NCBI RefSeq assembly: GCF_000478825.2 | Contig: NZ_CP007542.1 | Span: forward strand, 2,976,001 to 3,040,000 | Source: Synechocystis sp. PCC 6714 | Lineage (GTDB): Bacteria; Cyanobacteriota; Cyanobacteriia; Cyanobacteriales; Microcystaceae | DNA length: 64,000 nucleotides | Direction: 5' to 3' | Part shown: positions 29,307 to 38,472 of the stretch, in pieces | Numbering within the stretch: position 1 is the first letter of the stretch | How the letters are laid out: each line of letters opens with the position of its first letter | Program-made: the position numbers and the translations under genes | The notes under the pieces: model-generated | The model's database searches: none | Told to the model about the DNA's origin: nothing | What the model saw: the letters and a program-made list of their open reading frames with translations, nothing else

Positions 29307-31928
29307 TTAACCAATGGGATTGCGGACCTTAATGAGGTCAATGGCCCTGGTTACGCTTTCGGGGAAAACCACCACCAGACCTTTTTCTTCCACCTGGTCC
29401 AATGCCTTATTCAAAGCTATGGTTTCGTCCAAAATTACTTCGTAGGAGGCTCCGGGATTTTCCTGCAAAATACCTTTGACAATCAAATCCGCCGTTTCTC
29501 CCTCGCTCCGGCCCCGCTTATCATCGTCTTCCTTGACAATGATTCGGTCAAATACCTGGGCCGCAATTTGCCCCAACTCAATCAAATCACTATCCCGGCG
29601 ATCGCCAGGGCCCCCCACTACGCCAAACCTTTGCCCCTGCCAATTTTTAACAAAATCTCCCACCGCTCGATAACCGGCCGGATTGTGGGCGTAGTCCACT
29701 AGGGCATGGTGCTGCCCCAAATTAAACAAATTCATTCTTCCGGGAGTCTGTTCTGCTGATGTGGTAAAAGTCCTTACTCCTTGGCGGATAACCTCCACAT
29801 CCAAACCATTAACAAAGGCAGCAAGACAAGCGGCCAAAGCATTGGCAATCATAAAGGGTGCCATGCCCCCCATGGTCATGGGAATTAACTTGGCCTGCTC
29901 CACCCGCAGAGTCCAGGAACCCTCCAAAATTGACAGGTAGCCGGATTCATACACCGCCGCAATGCCATTCCGCCGTACATGGGCTTGGATAATGGGATTA
30001 TCGGGGTTCATAGAAAAATAAGCCACCTTTGCCTTCACCTTATCGGCCATGGCCGCCACTAGGGGATCGTCCGCATTGAGCACTGCGTAACCGCTGGGAT
30101 CCACCACTTCGGCAATGACGGATTTAACTTTGGCCATCTGTTCAATGGTGTCAATATCCCCCAGCCCCAGGTGATCCGCCGCCACATTCAGCACTACCCC
30201 CACGTCACAGCTATCAAAGGCTAAACCTGCCCGCAAAATTCCGCCCCGGGCCGTTTCCAACACCGCCACTTCCACCGTGGGATCCCGTAAAATCACCCCA
30301 GCACTCTGGGGCCCAGTGTTATCGCCCTTTTCTACACAATACTCATTGATGTAGATGGCATCGGTGCTGGTGTAACCCACCGTTTTGCCCGTTTGCCGAT
30401 AAATGTGGGCCAGTAAACGGGTGGTGGTGGTTTTGCCATTGGTGCCCGTCACCGCCAAAATGGGAATGCGGCTGGGGGTCCCGGGGGGAAATAGCATATC
30501 CAACACCGGGGCAGCCACGTTGCGGGGTAAACCTTGGCTTGGGGCCACATGCATACGAAAACCGGGGGCAGCATTAACTTCCACAATTACCCCATTGGTT
30601 TCCCGCAGGGGCTTACTGATGTCGGAGGTCACCACGTCGATGCCGGCAATGTCCAGCCCAATTACTTTAGCTACCCGTTCCATTAACCAGATATTTTCCG
30701 GGTGAATATCATCGGTGCGGTCAATGGCAATGCCTCCGGTGCTTAGGTTAGCGGTGGCCCGTAGGTAAACCACTTCATCCTTGGGTAACACACTATCCAA
30801 GTTATACCCCTGGCGTTCCATCACATCTATCGCCGTTTTATTGACCACGATTTTGGTGAGGATATTATCATGGCCATCGCCCCGATTGGGATCCTGGTTA
30901 GTTTTCTCGATCAACTCACTAATGGTGGAACTCCCATCCCCAGTCACATGGGCTGGAATCCTCTCCGCCACCGCCACCAGTTTGCCATTGACTACTAGCA
31001 CCCGATGGTCACTGCCTTCGTAGTAACGCTCCACAATGATGGCACGACTTTTGGACTCCTCGGCGGCCAAATCATAGGCGGCGATCGCCTCCTGCCAATG
31101 ACGGACATTGATGGTGATGCCCCGGCCATGGTTGCCATCCAGGGGTTTAATCACTACGGGATAGCCCCCCACATCGTTAATGGCTTCCTCAAGATCGTCA
31201 AAATATTGGATGGTGGTGCCCCGGGGAACGGGAATGCCCGCATCCTGCAAAATCGTCTTGGTGCCCTCCTTATCGCAAGCTAGTTCTACCCCGAGAATGC
31301 CGGAATGGGAACTGAGGGTCGCCTGGATTCTCTGTTGATATACCCCATAACCCAACTGCACCATGGCCCTAGCGCTGAGCAACATCCAAGGAATTTTGCG
31401 GGCTTCCGCTTCCGTAACAATGGTTTCCGTGCTGGGTCCCAGGGCCGAGTTAGCCCCTAAATCCCGCAAATCTTCCAGATCCTTTTCCAACTCCAACCTG
31501 GGATAATCCCCTGTGTCTACTAAGGAACGACATAAACGCACCGCTGCCCGGCCAGCGTAACGTCCCGCCTGCTCATCCACATACTCATAGACAACGTTAT
31601 AAACGCCTGGGGTGGAAGTTTCCCTGGTGCGGCCAAAACCCGCCGTCATTCCCACCAACTCCTGCAGTTCCAGGGCCACATGCTCGACAATATGACCCAT
31701 ATAAGTCCCTTCTTTTACCCTTTCCAAAAATCCCCCCTGGTATCCCGGCGAGCAGAAGTGTTCCACCAGGGAAGGCAAAACCTTGATCAATCCCTCATAG
31801 AAACCGGGAATACTGTTGGAGGGCCGCTCTGCCAAATCCTCCAGATCTAGGCGCATCACAATGAGCTTCTTGCGTCGAATACTCCAATAGTTAGGGCCGC
31901 GGAGAGTCAGAGTTTTAAGAATTTTCAT
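29307..31928 (-). CDS. cphA: Cyanophycin synthetase CphA
   Basis: Makes the nitrogen reserve cyanophycin (poly-Asp with Arg side chains) from ATP, Asp and Arg. Seen: N-terminal domain (MKILKTLTLRGPNYWS), an ATP-grasp domain around residues 210-480 (PVVIKPLDGNHGRGITINV), and a C-terminal Mur-ligase domain with GTNGKTTTTRLLAHIYRQTG near residue 495 and DYAHNPAGYRAV. 873 aa, identical to the length I recall for PCC 6803. It follows cphB by about 150 bp on the same strand. Confidence 0.97.
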   Translation of the reverse strand: MKILKTLTLRGPNYWSIRRKKLIVMRLDLEDLAERPSNSIPGFYEGLIKVLPSLVEHFCSPGYQGGFLERVKEGTYMGHIVEHVALELQELVGMTAGFGRTRETSTPGVYNVVYEYVDEQAGRYAGRAAVRLCRSLVDTGDYPRLELEKDLEDLRDLGANSALGPSTETIVTEAEARKIPWMLLSARAMVQLGYGVYQQRIQATLSSHSGILGVELACDKEGTKTILQDAGIPVPRGTTIQYFDDLEEAINDVGGYPVVIKPLDGNHGRGITINVRHWQEAIAAYDLAAEESKSRAIIVERYYEGSDHRVLVVNGKLVAVAERIPAHVTGDGSSTISELIEKTNQDPNRGDGHDNILTKIVVNKTAIDVMERQGYNLDSVLPKDEVVYLRATANLSTGGIAIDRTDDIHPENIWLMERVAKVIGLDIAGIDVVTSDISKPLRETNGVIVEVNAAPGFRMHVAPSQGLPRNVAAPVLDMLFPPGTPSRIPILAVTGTNGKTTTTRLLAHIYRQTGKTVGYTSTDAIYINEYCVEKGDNTGPQSAGVILRDPTVEVAVLETARGGILRAGLAFDSCDVGVVLNVAADHLGLGDIDTIEQMAKVKSVIAEVVDPSGYAVLNADDPLVAAMADKVKAKVAYFSMNPDNPIIQAHVRRNGIAAVYESGYLSILEGSWTLRVEQAKLIPMTMGGMAPFMIANALAACLAAFVNGLDVEVIRQGVRTFTTSAEQTPGRMNLFNLGQHHALVDYAHNPAGYRAVGDFVKNWQGQRFGVVGGPGDRRDSDLIELGQIAAQVFDRIIVKEDDDKRGRSEGETADLIVKGILQENPGASYEVILDETIALNKALDQVEEKGLVVVFPESVTRAIDLIKVRNPIG

Positions 31929-32076
31929 GATCTGTGTCAGTCAAGAACCAATGCAAGAAGCACAACACGCCGACTATCATTCTCAAGCTAGGCCTCTGAC
32001 TGAAACTGTTCGCTGTGAACAATTGATCCGAGGGGCCCACTGGGGCCGAGAAGTCATACCGGCCCTGTCTTACCCC

Positions 32077-32892
32077 CTAGACTACCCGAGGAAATGCCCG
32101 TTGTTTGCCCTGATGGTAAACTTCCCCGTGGACAAGGATGTTAAGGCGTAAATTATGGAGACTTAGGGGAGCATTGGCCCCCACTAGGGCGGCATTGGTG
32201 TAGCTCATGTCCCTGGCATCTACAAAGGACACCGTCCCCTGGCCGATCACTTTAACGGAACCGTCCCGCTCGAACATAGCGCAGGTATCTTCATCAATAC
32301 CCAAACCCAGCAGTTCAGGGTGGGTAGAAATGGCACTCAACAGTCGAGCCATGCGGTTACGGTTATGGAAATGCTGGTCTACGACGATCTCCGGCACAAT
32401 GCCCAGCCCCACTGCCATATCCACCAAAGCCCGATTCGGCCATTCGCCACTACTACCCCCGGCAATCATGTGATGCCCCATCACCGCCGCCCCAGCACTG
32501 GTACCTGCTAAACTGATTTCCCCGTTATGTACCCGTTGACGGATGCGGTCCATCAGGGGCGTGTCTGCTAACAGGCCACAGAGACGCAACTGGTCTCCCC
32601 CGGTCATGAAAATGCCTGTACACTGTTCCACGAATTCTCGATAACCACTGTCGTCCCCCTGGGAACGGTCACGGATGTCCAAGACTTTTAGCTCTTTTAC
32701 CCCCATGTCACCAAAGATAGTCTGATATCTTTCCCCAATTAACAAAGGCTCCCGAGAGGCAGAAGGAATGATACCGATAATGGCTTCGGTGCCACCGGAA
32801 CGCGACCAAAATGTTTGCAAAATTTCACGGCCGTGAACTTTATCTTCTGCACCACCAATAATCAGGATGGCTGGTTGGAAGGATAGGGGCAT
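32077..32892 (-). CDS. cphB: Cyanophycinase CphB
   Basis: Serine exopeptidase that cleaves cyanophycin to beta-Asp-Arg dipeptides. Seen: IIGGAEDK at the N-terminus, MTGGDQLRLC, and the nucleophile elbow AGTSAGAAVMGHHMIAGG, with the catalytic Ser at residue 132 when counting from the ATG at 32892. That start gives 271 aa; an upstream in-frame TTG (32898) is less likely. Gene order cphB-cphA couples degradation and synthesis. Confidence 0.96.
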   Translation of the reverse strand: MPLSFQPAILIIGGAEDKVHGREILQTFWSRSGGTEAIIGIIPSASREPLLIGERYQTIFGDMGVKELKVLDIRDRSQGDDSGYREFVEQCTGIFMTGGDQLRLCGLLADTPLMDRIRQRVHNGEISLAGTSAGAAVMGHHMIAGGSSGEWPNRALVDMAVGLGIVPEIVVDQHFHNRNRMARLLSAISTHPELLGLGIDEDTCAMFERDGSVKVIGQGTVSFVDARDMSYTNAALVGANAPLSLHNLRLNILVHGEVYHQGKQRAFPRVV

Positions 32893-33147
32893 TGTCAACT
32901 CTTAGGGGTTCAGTTCTCTGATCAGCAGACTAATATTATCTTGACCGGACAAAGAAAAAAAGTCCATGCCAAGAGTTTTTGCGGGCATTTTGACAACGAT
33001 TGGAACTGGTTGATGTCTTCCGAATCTCCGGATCTAATTAGCACTTTTCTCCGGCAGAGTTGGCACATTGTTACCGCCGCCGACCAAATATTGTTAAACC
33101 AGCTTACAACCCAAGTCAAATTGGGCTAATCCGAGCCCCCGTGAGGA

Positions 33148-34089
33148 TTAACTGGGGGGATTTTCCGGTGGAGTGCTGGGTTCAGTTTCGGGGACTGGGG
33201 TTGCTGGGGCATTAATGACATCCTTAGCGCTTAGGCCGTCCGTTTGGATTCCTAAAAACCAGAGAGCGGAGGCCGCTTCCCCCCTGTTTACGGAGCGCTG
33301 GGGTTGAAAAATGGTGATGTAACCAAACACTCTTTTGAGGTTGGCTTGATCCCCATTTTGGAAGTCTGCGGCTAGGGCGGGCCAAATATTGGGATTGATT
33401 TTGGCGGCATCCTGAAAGCCCCAGGTTTCTTTGATATTTTCCAGACTGGCATTGGGCAGGGCCCGGCGGTGGTCTAGGGGCACTTTCCAACGGACTAAAT
33501 CTTCCCTGGTTAGGGGCGCATCGGGACGAAACTGGCTGGCGGTGGGATCGCTGGTGAGACTAGAGGGAATTAAACCAGCATCGGCTAAACCTTGAATTTG
33601 GGCGAAGTCGGGGTGGGTGGGCGGTACATCGGTGAAAAGGGCGGTAGCGTTGCTAGGGGCGGGTCGGATTTGTTTACTAGGTTGGTTAGCAAAAAAAACG
33701 TTATTGGCCTGGAATAACCAGCGGGCAAATTCCCCCCGACTGATGTTACTTTGGGGCGCAAATTCCTGCCCTGTCTTGGCTTGGACTATGCCCAATTCAC
33801 TTAAATCTTGAATTTCTTCCCTTCGGCGATCGCCGACTTGGTTGAGATCACTGAAAGCACCTGAGGAAAGGGTGACAGTGGTTGTGGGCTCCGGGGTGGC
33901 GGGGGTATCCGGCTCCGTTGGTTCTGGGGTTGGGGTTGGGGAAATAGTGGTGGTGGTGCTGGGGGAACTGCCCAGGGAGGGATTAGCAGCAAAACGATCC
34001 TGCAATGCCTGGTTGCCACTACAGGCCCCCAACAGGGCGCAAAGTCCGACAATTAAATAAGAAAAAAACGACGAAGATTTCTGAGCCAT
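33148..34089 (-). CDS. SLH-domain lipoprotein
   Basis: Exported lipoprotein: signal ending in the lipobox LLGAC, then a low-complexity Thr/Pro/Glu linker (about residues 40-75) and S-layer homology (SLH) motifs (FSDLNQVGDRRREEIQDLSE and ISRGEFARWLFQANN; later FTDVPPTHPDF and LTREDLVRW). SLH domains bind the cell wall or its polymers. A Pro/Thr/Glu tail ends the protein. I chose the ATG at 34089 rather than the GTG at 34098. It overlaps the end of the upstream oxidoreductase gene by about 37 bp, indicating co-transcription. From memory it matches slr2000 of PCC 6803. Confidence 0.78.
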   Translation of the reverse strand: MAQKSSSFFSYLIVGLCALLGACSGNQALQDRFAANPSLGSSPSTTTTISPTPTPEPTEPDTPATPEPTTTVTLSSGAFSDLNQVGDRRREEIQDLSELGIVQAKTGQEFAPQSNISRGEFARWLFQANNVFFANQPSKQIRPAPSNATALFTDVPPTHPDFAQIQGLADAGLIPSSLTSDPTASQFRPDAPLTREDLVRWKVPLDHRRALPNASLENIKETWGFQDAAKINPNIWPALAADFQNGDQANLKRVFGYITIFQPQRSVNRGEAASALWFLGIQTDGLSAKDVINAPATPVPETEPSTPPENPPS

Positions 34090-35318
34090 CGGCGGCACTG
34101 CTGGCTAAATTGGGCAAACTTTTTGAGCAACAGGGGAGTAATACCCCCATAGATCCTATCAAATCGGTAATGGAATAGTAGATCCAGCACGTCGTCATAG
34201 TCGAGGTAGCTAAGATAGGTGACCCCCAAATCAATTTGGCGATCGCCGAATTCGAGATAGACCCGTTGACTTAAATTTTCTGTCCGTTGCCAGGGTTCAG
34301 CGAAATGGGCTTTCATGGCCTGCTCATATTTTTCAAAAGCTTGGGGATCGCCCTGGAGATAATCCACCACAAAAGGAATGGCAATATTGGCCCCCTGCAT
34401 GCCATGGCGGATGCCTTCCCCCCCTAAAAAATTCACCGTTGACACCGCATCGCCGATGGCCACCACCGGGCCCCGATGGTAAGTATCTCCCTGGTTAACG
34501 GCGTAATTCAACACAGAACCATGGATTTCCTCTAGCTTGTATTGGTTTTTTTCTAGTCTTAAATAATTACGAATAATAGCTTCGGTATAAAAACGAATCG
34601 GTTTCAACTGACCTAGATAACGATGTTGCCCAGCAAAAATAGCAGTGCCCACTTTTAATTGTTGATTATCCATGGGAAAAATCCAGGAATAACCCTGGGG
34701 ACTCCAACGGTAACCGAGGAAAAAAACTAGGGTATCAGCAAATTTTTGATGGATATTTTGATCCACCCTAATTAAATATTCTGTGCCAATGCCTCGATAA
34801 TATTTACTGCTATCGGCTTTGATAGTTTGCCCATTTTGCCCATAATTGATCACCGCCCGCTTTGACCCCGTAGCGTCAATTAGCACTTGGGTTTTTACCG
34901 TTACCTTTTCCGCCGGGGAGCGCCGTAAGGTTACCTCTAATCCATTCTCCACCTGTTTATAAGCCAAGAAACGGTGTCCTAACCAAACTTGTCCCCCAGC
35001 TTGTTCCACTGAATCTGCTAAAAATTGCCGCAATTTTGCAAAGTCGAACACCACCCCCCTGGGTTGATCGCCATACCATATCTGTTCTTTTTCTGTAGCG
35101 GCGATCGCCAAATTGGTCCAATAACGGGCCACCACCCCTGGGGGAAGATCGAACAATGCCATGGTTTCCAAAGGACTAGCGGCGCTGGAGTAATTATTTT
35201 GGCTAAAATTTGAATGTTGCTCCACCAGTAGAACCGGAATTCCCCGCTGAGCCAACTGCCGGGCACATTGTCCCCCGGCGGGGCCAGCCCCAATCACCGC
35301 CACTGCAAACTCATCCAT
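34053..35318 (-). CDS. FAD-dependent oxidoreductase, lycopene-cyclase / geranylgeranyl-reductase-like
   Basis: Flavoprotein with an N-terminal dinucleotide fold (AVIGAGPAGGQCARQLAQRG at about residues 8-27), DATGSKRAVI near 149-158, and the second FAD motif VVAIGDAVSTVNFLGGEGIRHG near 279-300, typical of the GGR/lycopene-cyclase/UbiH-like superfamily. 421 aa, ATG at 35318. Substrate unknown; isoprenoid-derived pigments or quinones are plausible. Divergent from the hybrid kinase gene; overlaps the SLH lipoprotein gene downstream. Confidence 0.78.
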   Translation of the reverse strand: MDEFAVAVIGAGPAGGQCARQLAQRGIPVLLVEQHSNFSQNNYSSAASPLETMALFDLPPGVVARYWTNLAIAATEKEQIWYGDQPRGVVFDFAKLRQFLADSVEQAGGQVWLGHRFLAYKQVENGLEVTLRRSPAEKVTVKTQVLIDATGSKRAVINYGQNGQTIKADSSKYYRGIGTEYLIRVDQNIHQKFADTLVFFLGYRWSPQGYSWIFPMDNQQLKVGTAIFAGQHRYLGQLKPIRFYTEAIIRNYLRLEKNQYKLEEIHGSVLNYAVNQGDTYHRGPVVAIGDAVSTVNFLGGEGIRHGMQGANIAIPFVVDYLQGDPQAFEKYEQAMKAHFAEPWQRTENLSQRVYLEFGDRQIDLGVTYLSYLDYDDVLDLLFHYRFDRIYGGITPLLLKKFAQFSQQCRRWLRNLRRFFLI

Positions 35319-35383
35319 TCCTTCCTCAGTTAAGTCCTCAACACAGTCAAAACATCATCAAAACACCAACGGGCCAATTTGTA

Positions 35384-38300
35384 ATGTCCCCATCCCAGCC
35401 TCCCCTACCCATTGTCGATTTTGAGCCGGAGAGTTTTCTCATTCTGGTGGTGGATGATGTTAAGGAGAATATTCATATTATTTCTGAATTGTTGGAAGGG
35501 GTAGGTTACAGCACCACTTTTGTTACTTCTGGGCCAGAAGCATTGCAACGGGTGCCCCAGGCCCGTCCAGATTTAATTCTCTTGGACTTGATGATGCCAG
35601 GTATGGACGGACTGGAAGTGTGCGATCGCCTCAAACAGGATCCCCAAGTCAGGGACATTCCGGTAATTTTTCTCACCGCCAGCAATGAAAAGCAACATCT
35701 GCTCCAAGCCTTTGCTAAAGGAGCGGTGGATTATGTGACCAAACCATTTAACCCGCCGGAACTGCTGGCCCGGGTGAAAACCCACCTGGAATTAAAACAG
35801 ACCAGGGACCATCTCCACCACAGCCTACTGGAGCAGGCAAAAACCGCGGAAGCCCTTTCCACCATATCTACCCGTTTAACCACTTTAGTACATAACCTCC
35901 GGGCAGGTGTATTGATGACCGATGCTGGCGGTAGTATTGTGGTGGTCAATCCTGAATTTGCCCGGCTGTTTAATCTGGGATTCCCCGCTGACCTCCTTCT
36001 GGGCAAAAATTTAACGGCGATCGCCCCCCGCGTTAATGGGCTCTTTGCCAATGGTAAGAGCTTAGTCCATGATTTTTTGGCGATCGATTCCCCAGAGCCA
36101 TTGCTAAAAATGGAACTGCCCCTACAGGACGGCCGTTTTTTTGAACGGGATTACGTACCCATTGTCTTAGGAGACAGCGCCCAAGGACATTTTTGGTTGT
36201 ACCGAGACATCAGCCAACGTAAACAGGTGGAGGTAATTCAAGGGCAGTCCCTGGAAATGGAACGACGTATGCGTCAACAACTGGCCGAACAAAACCAGGA
36301 ATTGGCAGCGGCCACCACTGCGGCGGAGGCGGCCAATCGCTCCAAAACTGAATTTTTGGCCACCATGAGCCACGAAATTCGCACCCCCATGAATGCCATC
36401 ATCGGCATGACGGGACTATTGCTCGATACAGAATTAAATACCCAACAAAAATATTTCACCCAAACAATCCGTAATAGTGGGGAAACTCTGCTCACTCTGA
36501 TCAACGACATTTTGGATTTTTCCAAAATTGAGGCCGGTAAATTAGACCTGGAGATTTATCCCTTCGACCTGGGGCAGTGCCTAGAAGAAGCGTTGGATTT
36601 GGTTCTACCCAGCGCCCGGCAAAAGTCCCTGACCCTAGTGCGGCGTTTTCTGACTTCCATTCCCCCCAATCTCCAAGGGGATGTGACCCGTCTACGGCAA
36701 ATTTTGGTCAATCTGCTCAGCAATGCGGTCAAGTTTACCGAAGCAGGGCAAATCAAGGTAACGGTGGAGGTGGTAGACCATGACATGGCCAAGGGAGAAT
36801 ATCAACTCTGTTTTGCGGTGCAGGATACCGGCATTGGCATTGCCCCCAATCAGCAACAGGCGCTATTCCAGGCTTTTAGTCAGGGCAATTCTTCCATCAC
36901 CCGTCGTTTTGGAGGTACAGGGCTGGGTTTGGCCATTTGTGTTCGTTTAACAGCTCTGATGGGAGGAACAATCTGGGCGGAAAGTAATGGCTCTGTGGTG
37001 GGCAAACCCCCGGTCCATTGGCAGTTGGGACAGCCGACCATGCCAGGCTCCACTTTCTATTTCACCGTTAACCTGACGGTAGTGCCCAGTTGCGCCTATT
37101 CTGCCCATAAATTACGCCATTCTCTTTTCATTGGGCGATCGGTGTTGATGGTGGACTATAACGAAAGCAGAGCCACCAGAATGCAAAATCTTTTGGCGAG
37201 CTGGCGTCTCCAGGCGGAACAGATAATTTTTTCTTCCCCGGAGCAACTCCGGGAGGATTTACAGAGGAAATTGAGGGATAAAACTTACGGTGCCCTAATT
37301 TTGCACTGTCCCTATCCCATCGATGAAACGAAAAACTTTGGTGATTTTGACCTGGAACAGATCGCTGCGTGGGTGCCAACGGACCAGGGGGTCCCGGTGC
37401 TGGTGTCAACGGATATTTATCTATCCCCCGGGGAGCGCTACCGTGAGGAAAAACCGCCGGTGCAAGCTTGGCTCCCCAGTCCCATCAATCCCGATGAGTT
37501 GGAAAATGCTTTGGTCCAAATTTTTAGCCAAACTGCTCCCCCCACGCTAGTTTCCACGGATCCCATTGACGGTCTCGTATTTCCTTACTCTCCTTCCAAT
37601 TTAACTATTCTCTTGGCAGAGGACAATCTAATTAACCAACAGGTGGCTAGGCTGTTACTGAAAAAGTTGGGTTACCAGGTCGATGTGGTTAACAACGGCC
37701 AAGAGGCTTTATCAGCTCTGGAAAAACGTGATTATGACGTGGTGTTGATGGATGTGGAAATGCCGGAAATGGACGGTTTAACCGCCACGGAGCGCATTCG
37801 TCGGTTCCATGGCCAGGAACAAAAACCCTGGATCATTGCGGTGACAGCCTATTCCTTGGAAGGTGATCGGGAACGATGTTTGGCCAGCGGGATGAATGAT
37901 TATGTCAGTAAGCCAATTCGTTTGGAGGCACTGCAGCAGGCGTTACAGGTGGCCACCACCGGACTCAGGTCGCCGGACAAAGACCAAGTTAATCCCATTG
38001 TTTTCGAGGGTAGTGGCATTGATGCTAACAACTCCCGAGGGCCGGCCATAACTTTGTTACCTCCCATTGACCAAGGGGTAATTAACTCTCTGCGGGAATT
38101 GGATGGGGAAAATGGCAATCTGATTTTAAAGGAAATTACGGATATTTATCACCAAACGGTGCCAGACCTATTGCAAAGAATCAAAATGGCGATCGCCAAT
38201 CAAAATTGGGGAGAGTTAGGTTTGGCCACCCATACCCTGGGCTCTAGTAGCGCCAATTTGGGCGCTGTGCTTCTGGCCCAGCAGGCAAAAACCCTGGAAA

Positions 38301-38413
38301 ACCTAGCCCGCCAACGGAACGCCAAAGCAATGGACCCCATCCATTATCAGACCCTAACGGAGAGCTATGAAAGGGTCCAAGGGGAACTTAAAACCATACT
38401 TGATCGCCCCTAG
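35384..38413 (+). CDS. Hybrid sensor histidine kinase (REC-PAS-HisKA-HATPase-REC*-REC-HPt)
   Basis: Cytoplasmic multi-step phosphorelay kinase, 1009 aa, no membrane segment. Domains from ATG 35384: receiver 1 (about 18-140, phospho-Asp D68 in LLLDLMMPGMDG), PAS-like (about 180-300), coiled coil, HisKA with H330 in MSHEIRTPMNAIIGM, HATPase (about 430-545, GTGLGLAICVRL), a degenerate receiver (about 585-715), receiver 2 (about 745-865, D790 in LMDVEMPEMDG) and an HPt domain with H950 (THTLGSSSANLGA). An upstream frame to 35210 is antisense to the oxidoreductase start and is probably not translated. From memory it matches sll1905. Confidence 0.93.
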   Translation: MSPSQPPLPIVDFEPESFLILVVDDVKENIHIISELLEGVGYSTTFVTSGPEALQRVPQARPDLILLDLMMPGMDGLEVCDRLKQDPQVRDIPVIFLTASNEKQHLLQAFAKGAVDYVTKPFNPPELLARVKTHLELKQTRDHLHHSLLEQAKTAEALSTISTRLTTLVHNLRAGVLMTDAGGSIVVVNPEFARLFNLGFPADLLLGKNLTAIAPRVNGLFANGKSLVHDFLAIDSPEPLLKMELPLQDGRFFERDYVPIVLGDSAQGHFWLYRDISQRKQVEVIQGQSLEMERRMRQQLAEQNQELAAATTAAEAANRSKTEFLATMSHEIRTPMNAIIGMTGLLLDTELNTQQKYFTQTIRNSGETLLTLINDILDFSKIEAGKLDLEIYPFDLGQCLEEALDLVLPSARQKSLTLVRRFLTSIPPNLQGDVTRLRQILVNLLSNAVKFTEAGQIKVTVEVVDHDMAKGEYQLCFAVQDTGIGIAPNQQQALFQAFSQGNSSITRRFGGTGLGLAICVRLTALMGGTIWAESNGSVVGKPPVHWQLGQPTMPGSTFYFTVNLTVVPSCAYSAHKLRHSLFIGRSVLMVDYNESRATRMQNLLASWRLQAEQIIFSSPEQLREDLQRKLRDKTYGALILHCPYPIDETKNFGDFDLEQIAAWVPTDQGVPVLVSTDIYLSPGERYREEKPPVQAWLPSPINPDELENALVQIFSQTAPPTLVSTDPIDGLVFPYSPSNLTILLAEDNLINQQVARLLLKKLGYQVDVVNNGQEALSALEKRDYDVVLMDVEMPEMDGLTATERIRRFHGQEQKPWIIAVTAYSLEGDRERCLASGMNDYVSKPIRLEALQQALQVATTGLRSPDKDQVNPIVFEGSGIDANNSRGPAITLLPPIDQGVINSLRELDGENGNLILKEITDIYHQTVPDLLQRIKMAIANQNWGELGLATHTLGSSSANLGAVLLAQQAKTLENLARQRNAKAMDPIHYQTLTESYERVQGELKTILDRP

Positions 38414-38472
38414 ACAGGTTCCCCCTGGCTTTGGTTGGTTAGAATACTGGATGTTTTCTCCAGCAATGTAGC

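Noticed and set aside
31927-32151. 74-codon plus-strand frame between cphA and cphB
   Set aside because: Overlaps the end of cphB on the other strand and the cphA upstream region; no domain or ribosome site.
32941-33129. Short frames on both strands between cphB and the SLH gene
   Set aside because: No homology pattern; probably chance frames in an intergenic gap.
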